DNA of 64,000 nucleotides, from NCBI GenBank assembly GCA_029204225.1, contig CM055107.1, positions 15,842,809-15,906,808 of the forward strand. Direction: 5' to 3'. Every line of letters starts with the position of its first letter. Within the stretch, counting starts at the first letter, position 1. The stretch comes from Diphasiastrum complanatum. Taxonomy: Eukaryota; Streptophyta; Lycopodiopsida; Lycopodiales; Lycopodiaceae. The translations under genes and the position numbers were made by a program. The notes beneath the pieces are model-generated. The model was not told the DNA's origin. It saw only the letters and a program-made list of their open reading frames with translations, and ran no database searches. Positions 46,745 to 58,703 of the stretch are shown piece by piece.

Positions 46745-47271
46745 ACTAAGTATAAGGCAAGCTCCTTAGATCCTACTTACAAATCACAAACACAATGGAT
46801 AACACACTATGGAGAAACCCCCCAACCAAGTAGAAGCATCCAATCAATCTCTAGAAGCCTCACCCCCAAGCCAAGGAACAAGAAGCATCAATATAGAGTG
46901 AGAGCCTAGCAATGAATCTACAACCACGATGAGGAGTAGGGTGAGTTTGGACCCAATATATAGAGCCAAAAGCATCCTGGGCACATAGTGATGCATAGCC
47001 CTAAGTTCCCTATATATAGATTCACCTAGAATAGAGTCCTATGCATGGACCAACTATTCATAGAATTGCTATTTATAATTCGACACATGCATACACTGTC
47101 TCATACCTTGTCTAAACTCCATTTAGTGTGTTCTGGGCCTCACAAGGATATTAGTTACTTTTGGGTCACGTCCAGTATGACGTGGCATAGCTAACAGCTT
47201 GTTTCACTGGAGTATCGTGTATCCAAGACTAGGAGTATACTGTATCCTATGTACTGGTCATGGACATAACA
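46745..47271 (-). mobile_element. Gypsy LTR, family D (3' LTR)
   Basis: Ends TGGACATAACA at 47271, followed by the minus-strand PPT (TTCTTCCCTCC on plus). It shares GAGAAACCCCCCAACCAA and CCCCCAAGCCA segments with the 49.4-49.9 kb copy. The left edge is set only by the neighbouring copia LTR. Confidence 0.55.
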
Positions 47272-49308
47272 TTCTTCCCTCCTTAAACTGTTTCTATCCT
47301 TAGAAACTAAAATTTGGAAAATTCTTCTTTATGCTATCAACTCTCTCCCACGAATCATCATCCTCAATATGACCCTTCCACCGAATTAAGCACTTAGAGA
47401 TAGAACAATTTCTCAATTGTTTATCTCTGTTCTGAGCACTTTCTCAGGTTCCAAAGGTACACTAAGCGATAAATCTTCCAAGTGGAATAAATCCTCATCC
47501 GATCCAACTGTATCACCATCATGTAAACTTAGTTTCAAACGACCTACATGAAATACTGGGTGTGCATAGAGCTTTTCTCCGGGCCCCTGAAGATCATGTT
47601 GATTACAAAAATACTTAAGAGGTTGTTGATCCATATACACTACAAACGAACTACCATATAAGTAGTGTCTCCAGGTTTTAAGTGCATGGATTACAACAAA
47701 GATTCCTTTTCTTGCATAGTATAATGCAACTGAGGACCAGTGAATTTTTTGCTCTCAAATGCTAGTGGCCTATCCATTTGTAATACAACTACTCCAACTG
47801 CAACATCACTTGCGTCCGTTCTCATGACGTAAGGTAAATCTGGATTTACAATTTGTAACACGGGAGTTGAAACAATCATTGTTTTAAGTTTCTCAAAACA
47901 TTGATTCAATTCCTTGTTCCAAACAACAGGTGAACTAGGTTGATTCCTCTTTTTCTTTTTATTATCAAACCCCTTTTGTCAGATTATTAAGTGGTGCTGC
48001 TAACTTAGCATAATCCTCAATAAATCTTTTGAAGAAAGTGTAAAACCTAAGAATGACTTTACTTGCCTCACATTTCCAGGAATTGGCCACTCAATCACAA
48101 TCTTGATTTTATCCTCATCAATCTTGATCCCATTTACTGTGATCTTATGACTGAGATAAAGCAACTCTTGCTTAAAGAACTCACACTTGGACTCTTTAGC
48201 ATAGAGTAACTCCCGACGGAGTTTCATCAAGACGATTTTTAATTGTTCTATGTGTTCCACCCCCCTGCTTGAAAGTGAGAACATGCTTCTCAAAATCAAT
48301 ACAGAGAAGGCGACTTACTAAATAACCATTCATAACCTAAGATTAAATTAGTACGAGCTAGGTCTAAAACATGAAAAGTAACTAACTCCGTGTGTCCTTG
48401 CATCAAAACTGGGAGCTTCGGGACTTTTACATTCCAAGTCTCCAACTCTGCTCTTGAAGCTAGATAAACTTTATATCTATGATTGTTGGCTTCAGTTTCT
48501 AAGCTGAGTTTCTACACAAGACAAGAATTAATAAAATTATGAGTTGAACCACTGTCCAATAAAATACTCACTTCTTGATCTTTAATTGTGCCAATTAAAC
48601 GGAAAAATTCATTAGGCAAGAAAGAAGTAGTACTAAAAGAACATTCACACTCACAATCAATGAGGATAATTTCCAAAGTCTTACCATTGCCTCCTGGGAT
48701 TTCAATCATGTGAGCAGATCCTTTCTTCCTTCCTGGACAAAATTTCATCATATGTCCAGGCTTCTTATAGACGAAATATAAATTCTCTTTCTTAGCCTTT
48801 TCCCGGGATATAGATTTCTTAAATCTCTTTCTCTTCGGCTTTCTGGGCTCCGATGCTACTTGATCTAATTCGTCAAAATATTTTGCTTGGTCTGGATTGT
48901 ACTTCTTACCCTTCTTGGTTCTCAAAGTGGTTGAAATTTGCGCAAACTGCTTCCTGGATGCCACCACTGTGGAATCATATGCTTTTGCAATCCGAAAGGC
49001 ATCCTCGAGGTTTTGAAGCACATTTCGTCTGCATTCGTTCTGATAGTCGGCTAGCAAACCACTACAAACTGCCAAAGTGCCAACTTCGCATTGAATGATG
49101 GAACCCTATTCCATAGGTCCATGAATTCGTGGATATAAGAGTCTAAACTCTTTGTACCCATTCTGCAGTTCACGAACTTCAGGTAGTAGTCCACATCATC
49201 AGCAACTATGAAAACTTTCTTGAAAACTTCCGCAAACGCATCCCAAGTAGTTGGCTTCACCGATAAATTTTGCCACCATGATGATGCTTTGCCGCATAAG
49301 AACAACAT
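47272..49308 (-). pseudogene. Gypsy (chromovirus-like) gag-pol, internally deleted
   Basis: Minus strand, from right: Gag (49308-49051: KASSWWQNLSVKPTTWDAF; SLDSYIHEFMDLW), Gag C-term and degenerate zinc knuckle (48.8 kb: YFVYKKPGHMMKFC, first two Cys lost), protease (SILLDSGSTHNFI at about 48560), then the C-terminal part of reverse transcriptase (48299-48000: LLYAKESKCEFFKQELLYL; VRQVKSFLGF), RNase H (47909-47691: VMRTDASDVAVGVVVLQ), and the integrase C-terminus (47640-47413: LYAHPVFHVGRLKLSL). The reverse transcriptase palm with its catalytic Asp pair and the integrase core are deleted. PPT and LTR follow at 47271. Non-autonomous. Confidence 0.85.
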
Positions 49309-49375
49309 GACACTTTCAATTTTCTTCTCATCAGGAACACCGTGCAGATTGAAGTAACTACTCTACTTGGTCTGG

Positions 49376-49876
49376 GTACTCTCAAGGTGATTAGTCACAA
49401 ACAAGCCCTGATATGAAATTAAATGTCGACGTGACCAATAATCTCTATAAAGACCCTAAAGGATTGCCCCTAAGATGAGGATAGGATAATACAATAAGAG
49501 AGACTATGGAGCCAAACCGCCCAACCAATCCTAGATTAAGCTTGGATCTAGCCCCCAAGCCATGCCATGTGAAGCAAGAGGAGAAGAGAAACTGGTAACC
49601 TAAATCGACGGGAGAATCCCTACCTCATTATCCATGCAACCCCCATGCAGGTCAACTATAAGTAGATCACATATCTTCATGTAGTCCTCCTGCCTATATT
49701 CGTCACACAGACTCTATATGTCTCAATTAGAGTATTTGGGTCCTCTCAAGGTTATTAGTCACAAATTGGCCTTGACATGGAATTAAATCATGGCATGACC
49801 AACAATCTCGAATACTGGAGGGCTGGTCTACCATATTAGGACTATTCCAGGTCCTTAACCGAATATAGCCATGACA
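49376..49876 (-). mobile_element. Gypsy LTR region, family D, with internal direct repeat
   Basis: Ends GCCATGACA at 49876, followed by another minus-strand PPT, so it also works as the 3' LTR of the element to its right. The blocks CTCTCAAGGTGATTAGTCAC and CTCTCAAGGTTATTAGTCAC at 49379 and 49742 are about 360 bp apart, each followed by GACATGG/GATATGA-type sequence and TGACCAA..AATCTC. Confidence 0.6.
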
Positions 49877-50200
49877 TTCTTCCCTCTTTAAACTGCATCT
49901 ATCCTTAGAAGCTTCTCAAAACAGGAAAGAATTACAATTCCTTTAACTTTCAATATTAACCGAGAAAATCATTATCCTTAGTCTGACTTACATGTCAAAC
50001 AAGTATTCAGAGAAAAAATGTTTTCAACCATTAATCTTTGTTCTGGAGTACAAACTCTGGTTTGAAAAAGTACACTAAGAGATATATTTTCTCAACAGGG
50101 TTACACTCAACACAAGTTAGTAACATCACCTTCATGTAAAGCACTTACATGAACCATTGAGTGAAATATTCCCTAACTTAGGAGGTTAAAGTTAAGGAAA
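49877..50200 (-). pseudogene. 3' end of a second gypsy element (integrase C-terminus ghost)
   Basis: The order TTCTTCCCTC (PPT), AAGTACACTAAGAGATA, then ACTTACATGAACCATTGAGTG matches 47272-47580 and 10403-10700, where the same interval encodes HPvFHVs. The coding frame is lost here. It shows that the LTR at 49376 had internal sequence on both sides, that is, a tandem arrangement. Confidence 0.55.
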
Positions 50201-52697
50201 AAATAATAATAATTACAGTCTGAAGTTATTCACAAATTCTGGCAGATAATTCATAAAAAGCTTTCAAGTACAACTATCCTTAGAATCTAATTCTAAGATA
50301 TGACAATTCATTCAACTAGAATCTCTAGGAGAATCATTAAGATATAGAACAATTAAAACTCAACTCTGAGTACCCCAGATATTCTTTTGAGTTAAATGCT
50401 CCCATTCATAGCGCCAAATACAAGAAAATAGCATTCATTCATCTTAATAGATTTGTCTGTCTCCTATAATAACTGGAGATCCAATCAAATGAAGAACTAT
50501 ACTCAAGCATCTACAGACCATAAACTGTAGTAGAATAGCATCCACTAGACTAAATAAATTCTCCACAAATAAGATAACTTATCTTGTGAGAATATCTGTG
50601 ACCTATAGGCTTTCAATAAGATACTAGAGTAGAGAGATTCAAAACACTGATCTGAATTCTTAATCAAATAATAGATCAAAAATTAATCATCACACTTAAG
50701 AATCATCACCATTCCTTAAAATCCTCTGACAACAATTAAGTATCTGTTTATGATCCGTCAATCATATATATTTAGATTCATATGATTCGTCAATCATAAT
50801 TTTCTGGAATCCAAAACCATACTTGATCATTTACAGGATACTGGAGTATATGTCCCACATAACTCAGGAAAAGTAAGAATCATTTCAAAATCTTTCCACC
50901 AAGAAAATACTAGATTTAGGAATATTCTTCAAACATGATTCTTGAACTAAAGTGCAAGATTCAAAGTCTATAAACCATTGGTAATTAAAGACTGAGCACA
51001 TACCAAAATGACAATCATCTTCAACTACAACAACTTTAGATTACCATCTAGAATCAAATCTAGATACCCAAAGTCTTGCTGAATATCAATTCAGATATTA
51101 TTCTTGGATTCCTTATGATTTGTTATCCAATTGAGCACTCTGGGATATAATCACTAATGAGGTGAGTCTATTACTTAACTAAGAATACTCTATCCCAAGA
51201 ATATTGTATATCTGATACACATAATTTTAACTGATGAACCTAATGATTCACTAACCATGCATCTGACAAGCAATATAAATCAAAACTATCAGTTTCTGGT
51301 GAATCCTCATCACACTGATCGTTTTACCAATTAATGTCATACTGGAGTAATCAACTACTCAAGTTAATTGCTAATGATTCAGGAATCTCAAATGTCTAGG
51401 TGAAGAATTCACTTATACTAGTATGACACCACATTTAGATCCTTACTCAAACCATTTATAAGTTAATCCATAAATCTTCTACACAAAGATTTGTTAACTC
51501 TGCAAGTATCTGTCAAACAATACTTGATCATATGTCTATGTTCACCAACTAGGTTAAGTGCACCAAATAACCCTAGTAACCAGGAATCACACAGTAGATT
51601 CATATAAGATTAATCGTGCACATATGTGAATAATCTCACTATGACCCAGTACATAAACACATTTTTATCTAGCAGATTACTCCAGAATCCACATATGTTA
51701 CTCACATATCTCATTGAGATATTGTAACTCAACTACAAAAGATTTTCTATTTCTCATGAGTAAATAACATATTCAGAATAATCTTGGAGACAAATAAAAT
51801 TCACTCTCAACAGTTTTCCAATCCAATTTCGTCTCATTACATAATTTCTTCACTCAATCAACCCCTCTCTGATCCTAGTACTAAAACTAAGATTAGGCTG
51901 ATCCAATACGGAACTCTCAGATTTAAATACTGATCAAACTTATTTCTATTCCAACCAAAATGGAATTAGTAACCTTTGACCTTTTACTGTACTACTTATA
52001 GACAATGATTCAAATTATCCAAATTGTCCACACAATCCCTAGAGAATTCCTCTTATTCAAAAAGTTCTTATTAGGTATCTTACTCTGAATCTATCCGAAA
52101 TTCATTTCAGATCAAATCTCATTTCTATACCACAATTGGTTCTCTTTCGAAAACCATGCAACCTACAGATTTCCAAATAGAATTTTATCGCATCACTTCA
52201 CCCTCCTTTTAAAGAAATTATAATTTTCAATAAAAGTTAACAGGAAAGATGATATATGAAAATTCTAACTGCGAAATACATTTTCCGAATCACACTTACT
52301 ACCACTGATGTCCACTCTTCTTCCCTCCTTAGAATTTTCAGTTCCCTAAAAATCTATTTCAGCTAAGGTACTAAGAAGACGTAACGACATTAGTATATGT
52401 TTTAAAACTAATTATTGTAGGAAAAAAATCTGAAACACTTTCATTTCTATCCTATACCTGGGCTGAATTACCGATATACAAAAATCAACTACTAGTAAAA
52501 AACACCACTAGTATGATCTTTTGAATATAATTCACCATAGGATTTAACTGGAAATGAAATATTTTTTTTAATTCATTTCTATTATTACGATTTTTCAATA
52601 AAATTGGACTATTCTATTTTGTCGAATATAGAATTACCTCCAAATACAATGATCTTTATTCAATTAATTATCTAACCAGTTTTTCAAAAGCTTTGGT
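50201..52697. other. AT-rich, no gene recognised
   Basis: About 2.5 kb without any frame over 60 codons and without recognised motif, tandem repeat or RNA gene. By position it should be internal sequence of the second gypsy element, but it is too decayed to confirm. Confidence 0.45.
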
Positions 52698-53264
52698 TTG
52701 TTCAATTTTAGTGATAGAAAAAATCATCAAAACCACAATAACCAACTGATCGGTGTTCTACCGATTTGGAAAGGAGAAAAAACAAAATACCATTTAACTC
52801 TATTCTCTGTGAGTACCAATATTCTAGAGTTAATTACTTTAAATAGCATCGTACCAAGGAATCAAATTCCTAGACCGGGTATATGCCTGAGAACTGTACC
52901 ACTCTTTTGTTCCGTCAAGATCGGCTTCGAAAAAATTCTCACAAGAAACCGATTAATACTGCTTGACCACGAATAATGGTACTCAAGTTCCACAAAATCT
53001 GGGCTTACATTGCTGAAAGCCAAATGCCAAGTTAATAAGAGCGTATGACATGCAAATTGTCCATAGAGAAAGAAAATCCAAAGTTCTTCTGACCATAATC
53101 GAAAACCAATATGCAAAGACCAAGGTTACACTTCGACAAACGAGCACCAAGAAACCTAAGCTCCTTTAACAGGGTGCTAATAACTTAAAATTTCTGGGTT
53201 AATTTTAGGAATCAACCTTTTAAGTTACAAACGTCAAGCCCAAAGTGATCTTTGGATAACTGTC
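52698..53264. other. Unidentified sequence with short ORFs on both strands
   Basis: A plus frame at 52698-52976 and an overlapping minus frame at 52862-53116. Neither is recognised and at most one can be real. It lies at the edge of the copia B polyprotein. Confidence 0.3.
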
Positions 53265-54784
53265 TTGCAACAAGTTATGCAATTAAAGAATTACAGATTG
53301 TCATTAAGCTCCAAGTCAACTTTACATGTGCATGCCAAAAGCCCTAAAATAAGTTTTTTAAAGAAAAAACAAAAAGGCCATGGGTCCCAACAAACCCTAT
53401 GGTTCCTTTATCAAAAAGTTTACTGTCTCAACAATGACATTGAACAACAATACATTACCTCCTATTCGCCTCAGTCAAATGGTCTTGCTGAGAGAAAGAA
53501 CAGAACCTTAGTTGAATCGGCAAAGTGCGTGTTATCACATGCGACACTTCAAAGTCCTTCTGGGCTGAAGCTGTTTCAATAACAACCTATATTCAGAACA
53601 AATGTCCTACTAAAGGTATCTAAGACAAAGCACCATTTGAAGTTTGGACTGGTACCAAACCTTCTTTATCAAACTTACAAGTTTTTGGATGTACTGCTTA
53701 TGTGCAGACTCCTCATGATCTCAGGAAGAAGCTCGACTTCCAGAGTATCAAATGTATTTTCATCAGCTACACTATTTCAAATCAAGCCTACAAGTTGTTC
53801 GATCCTATCGAGTCGAAGATATTCACTAGCCAGGATGTCATCTTCATCGAAGATCAGTTTATCGACCTCAAGGGAAAAGACAAAGCCCATATAGCCGACT
53901 CTTCAGTTTCATCCGACATACTGAACTTCGAGGTTCCTCAGTCGAGTATTCCCATTGAAGGTCCAAGCTCATCCACTTTCGATGAACAACATATCAACGA
54001 CGAATTCGAAGATGATGATGTTGCAGTTCAACAACTACAGTATGATGAAAATGATCAACTTCATCTATTCCCCAGAAGATCATCAAGAACTAGCAAACCA
54101 CCTATCAGGTATGTCGATGAGTCTGCAGCCTACCTTGTTCAAGAGCCGATGACTGTCGAAGAGGCACTCAGTCCGATCTTTGGAAAGAAGCTATGGATAA
54201 AGAGTATTCATCTCTTATCAAGAACCAGGATGATTGTCAAATTACCTGCTAGTAGAAACATAGTCGATTGTAAAAAAGTCAAGTACAAAGCAGATGGAAG
54301 CATCGACAAAAGAAAAGCCCGACTTGTCGCTAGAGGATTTTCTCAAGTACACAACATCGATTACATTGAGATCTTTAGTCCAATAGTCAAGCATTCTTCT
54401 ATTTGACTTTTATTATCGTTTGTTGCTGCAGCAGATTAAAAAATACATCAAATGGATGTATAGACAACATATCTTAATGGAGTTATCGAAGAAGACATTT
54501 ACATGGTGCAAGTCGAAGGTCACCAATGGAACTAGGTCTCAAATTGTTTAAGGACCAGTGTCCACGAACAATTGAAGAGAATGAGCAGATGCGTGAGTAT
54601 CCTTATCATTCTATAATAGGATCTCTTATGTACGCAATGATCTGTACCAGGCCAAACATAGCTTTTGCAGTCAGCTGCCTAAGTCAGTTTATGACTAACC
54701 CTGGTATAACACATTGGAAGGCTCTTATCAGAGTCATGAGATGTCTTTGAGCTCCTATGGACTTTTGCATTTGTTATGGAGCAG
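53265..54784 (+). pseudogene. Copia B polyprotein: integrase end to reverse transcriptase
   Basis: Plus strand, several frames. Integrase core end: NDIEQQYITSYSPQSNGLAE, RKNRTLVESAKCVLSHATLQ. Integrase C-term: FEVWTGTKPSLSNLQVFGC. Linker 53702-54150 with SRTSKPPIRYVDESAAY. Reverse transcriptase start: KRKARLVARGFSQVHNIDYI, then TTYLNGVIEEDIYMVQVEG. At about 54525 the frame jumps to LGLKLFKDQCPRTIEENEQM, YHSIIGSLMYAMICTRPNIA and FMTNPGITHWKALIRVMRCL, so roughly the whole palm segment with the YVDD site is deleted. At 54784 a nested LTR element interrupts, and the polyprotein resumes at 60784. Gag and PBS of the same family are at 25.2-26.1 kb. Confidence 0.85.
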
Positions 54785-55718
54785 TGTTGGAAGTAAATCT
54801 TGTTGTGCGGTTGCTAGATCTACTTACGGATGTAGTATAGCATGGAAGGTTCGTCCACTTTCTAAGATCTACATAAAACTTACAAATAAAGTAAGAGTAT
54901 GAAAAAAAGGAATAACACCAAGGCTTCCCAACTAGTGCTCGAAAACAAGAGCATCAAGGCTTTCCCAACTGATGCTCGAGAAACTAAAAAACAACCTAAC
55001 TAGGCTTGTTAAGGCTTACCCAACTAAAAAGCGATTTAACTAAACTAGGGCTTTGCTAAGGCTTACCCAACTAGCAAATCCGTTAAATAAATTAAACATT
55101 GCTAAAGCTTTCCCAACTAGCAAGGTGCCTAATTAATTTCTACCTAACACCCCAAGGGAGATGAAAAATATAAATTGTGGCTAAATAAAACATAAAGCAA
55201 TAAAATGCATGCCACAATAGAAACCAATGAAAGGGAGCAAGAGGAGGCCTGAGCACCTTCCCTCAAGCTATGCACCTTCCAATGGAAACACAAGAAAATA
55301 GAATGACTTCTCAAATAGAGAGCAATTTAGCATAATCTCAATGTGTTATTTTACAAGGGAAATGCCTCTCTTCTTATAGCAAGAAGGGCCTTCCATAAGC
55401 TTCTACTAACTTATGTGATTAATTTCTAAAACTTGCAATTCTAAGACTTCTAAACTTCTCAACTTCTAACTTAGAAAGCCTAAGACTCTAAACTTAGAAC
55501 TCAAGATAACTTAGAATCTTTTATTTTCTAAGCTTAAGTTTCTAAGTATAAGTTCTCTAAGTTAAGTTTTCTAGCTTAGAAGTTTAGAATTTAATTAAGT
55601 TTCTACCCATGGACTTATAACACACATGCCATGGGTTTATTAGCAAGTACTCACAGTGGACTTACAATACACATGCCACGGTGTTTTATTTTACTTTGAT
55701 TTTACTTTGTTGCTAACA
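54785..55718 (-). mobile_element. 3' LTR of the nested element
   Basis: A 934-bp direct-repeat partner of 60073-60783. It includes five copies of AAGGCTTaCCCAACTAG-like motif (about 54920-55118). The minus-strand PPT is AGGAGGGAGATAA just inside 55719. Confidence 0.9.
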
Positions 55719-57433
55719 TTATCTCCCTCCTAATTGGATTGGTGGTCCCACGCCAATGGCAATAGAAAGAACCCCACTCCTTATGGTGTGGGAGGAGTCA
55801 GAGTCAGTGCAGCTTGTAGATGTGGAACATTTTGTAAAGTGTTGCTCTGTAGGAGATGAAGCTTTGAAGAAGTACGAGCGTCTCCATAAGCTTTGGCTTT
55901 TTGATGGGTTGTATTCCCAATTGCCCACGCTGAGGATTCAATGGATGATGTACAAGAGCTTGGGTTGTTGAATATGGTATGAAAACAACACAAGGTGTGA
56001 ATGAACGGTAAGGAGATGGCGATGAGGGTAAGTGGTAAGATGTGAGTTGGATATGGGGGTGGTGGTGGAGGTGAATGAATGGATCAAAGGTTTGTTGGTC
56101 ATAGTTGTCACTTGAAGACATGATGCTGGCAGAATATTGTTTGCAGCTTTGTTGAGGTCAATTGTACCATTGAGAGCTCCATGAAGGATTGCTTGGAATA
56201 GATGCTTGAACGATTGCCATTTTTTTTTTTGCATAAAGTAGTGCTCTTTGAATAGTCAACAAGTGAATAACTTGTCGATTTCTTTAATTGCAAAAAACCA
56301 CTTGTTGTTTTGTGAAAAATCTCCAAGGTCCTTTTGATAATATGCTTGTCTTGGCTTGATGGGAGTTCTGAATTGGCATCATTTGTATGTTGCAGATGTG
56401 GTAGACTTGTCTGCTCCACGAAGTGCTTCAAGTGAGAACTAGAGCAAGTTCAGAATGATCAATCGGGTGGGAATGAGGTCTTGAAGCATGGATGAGAAAA
56501 TTGAGGTGAAGCTTCAAGATTAATTATATGGTGGAACATGGAGAAAGGAATGGGTGTGGACAAGGGATGATGAAGATCTTGTGTGTCTTTTTATACATGT
56601 TCATAAACAATGCTCAATGTACAATTTTCCAAAGAGTCATCATTTTTTGCCATTGAAAATGAAATTTGTCCTTGGGGTTGTGTATATATAATTCCATTTA
56701 CTGATGGATTCGAAATTTCTTCGTCATTGCAACTTTTGAGGTTGTTGAAGTAGCGAGCATGGATATATAGCTAGAAAAGCATGGATTCTGTATTGCTTAC
56801 ATAAAACCAAATGCTTATTGAAGATGGTTGTGGTTTTTGTGAACATTCCATCTTGTTGGAAGATGGATCTTTTGTTGGATAATATTGGCAGCCAGATAAT
56901 GTGCCCCATTGGTTTCCAAATAGAACATTTGTTGTGAAGTCCCTTAACTACCTTTTTCCAATCTGTATGTTGTTTCTTTGGAGTCCACTCATGAAAAAAT
57001 ACTGCTTGGAAGCTTGTGTGAGTGGTCTCTAGCTTGTGTCTTCTGAGTAGTGATTTTTCCTCACATTTGAATTGTGCTTTGTTGCACAAAATCACTTGTG
57101 AAGATAATTTGTGTTGGCCGCACATCGGTAGATAATATCTGATGGAGTATGGTGATAATGGCAGTGCATAAGGTAATGTTGCTGTGTGATCTTTCTGACT
57201 TTGTACAACAATTGAATGTTTCGGAATAGAAGTTGAAAGTTACGTCTGAGTATTTTAAAGATTCTTTGACTGACAGACATGCAAGAAAAAACATAACATA
57301 AAAGTGTGTAAAAAGATGAGCAAACTAAAAGAATATGATCACAAAACGACATAGGTTACGGACTTACAAACACATATTCAAACTCACATAACAAACGTCA
57401 ATTAGTAAATCTCCCAGAAGTAGCACAATTGTG
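55719..57433 (-). other. Internal region 3' of gag; no polymerase
   Basis: Short overlapping minus-strand frames (for example 56724-57125) with no recognised domain. Protease, reverse transcriptase, RNase H and integrase motifs were looked for and not seen. It could include an accessory ORF or captured sequence. Confidence 0.45.
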
Positions 57434-58703
57434 TCAGAGCAAGCGTGAAGGGCAATCCTTAACATGGTATTCAATGCCACAATTTTCACAAGCTAGTTGA
57501 AAACAAAGTTTGTCTAGGCAACAAATACTAGGATGTTTACCTGCACAAATAAAGCATCCGCATATTACAAAAAATTGTTGCGTCGTAAACACAGCTTGGT
57601 TTGGATCGTGGATTGGGGCATTAGGATCAGACAGATAATATACCACTGGTTCAGAGGAGTATCCTGGTGGAGTAGTGTTGTCCACAAAATAAGTTGCTGG
57701 ATCTATAGAATTTGGATCAAAAAAATGCACAGCTGGTTGTGAAACAAGTTGATTAACGACAAACTGTTGGCATGGCTAGAACTGATTGGGTGCAGTTGGT
57801 CATGGTTGATAAACTCTTGGTAGTGGCATGGATTTTTGTGGAGTGAAGGGGCAATGATGATGAGACATAGGTTTGGGTGCTAATGAGAAATGGGTTTTCA
57901 GTTGGGGGGCACTCATTAGCAATGTGATTCTGCGAACAAAAAGGACACCAGACATTTTCTCTTGCTGAAAAAGATTTATCAGCAATATTTTTCATAGCGT
58001 TTCGAAAATCAATAGTTAGTTTGTCCATGTGAGTTTGTTGAGCTTTCTGCCAAGTTTCCATTTGATGTAGAAGTTCTAAAGATTGGCTGTATTCTCAATC
58101 TTTTGGTTGTGAAGACGTTTGGGGAGTTTGGATTGTTTGTCGCGGTAATCAAAGTCTTCATCGGACCCCTCGTCTTCTTCGCGAATGGCATCAGTCATGA
58201 CATCCTTAAGTTGATCATAAAGATCAACTGGTTTTAGTTCTTGGCAGATACTTTTAGGGAGTCCAACCAGGAACAATTTGATGGCCATTCGTTTGGTGAT
58301 ATTCTCATCAACACATTCTATCTTGAGACGTTGAAAATGTTCAATGTAGCTTCTTACAGACTCTTCGCATCTTGATATGTGTGATTTGGATGAATGGGCA
58401 TTGAGTTAGTTTAGAAGGTTTGAAACAGTTGATAAGAGCGTCTTTGAGGGTAGTCCAAGAAATAAGATCAGGAACTTCTAGGTTGAGATACCACTCTTTG
58501 GCTGTTTCATAGAGCACCATAGGAAATAGTATGAGCTTTTCAGTTTCAGAGGTGTCTCCATAGAAGTGACATGCATTATCAAAGTCTTGAAGAAATATAA
58601 CTGAGTCAGATTCTCCATCGTACTTTGGTGCAGTAATGCATGGGATTATGTGTTCTAGGCATGGAGGTGTAGGATTAGAAGATTCAGCATAATCTCTTGA
58701 CAT
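57434..58703 (-). pseudogene. Gag of the nested element
   Basis: 58703-58341: CITAPKYDGESDSVIFLQDF, then LFPMVLYETAKEWYLNLEVP, the Retrotrans_gag N-terminus. After a shift, 58288-58076: MAIKLFLVGLPKSICQELKP and an acidic EEDEGSDEDFDY. Then 58061-57753 contains CPFCSQNHIANEC, and 57730-57434 contains CENCGIEYHVKDC. Both are zinc-knuckle-like but one residue short of CX2CX4HX4C (spacing 2-3-4 and 2-4-3). Layout and sequence resemble the gag at 17274-17924, so the two elements are related. At least three frame breaks. Confidence 0.8.

Noticed and set aside
55756-55971. Plus-strand frames at 55.7-56.0 kb
   Set aside because: They overlap minus-strand frames of the nested element just inside its LTR, and neither has a recognised motif.
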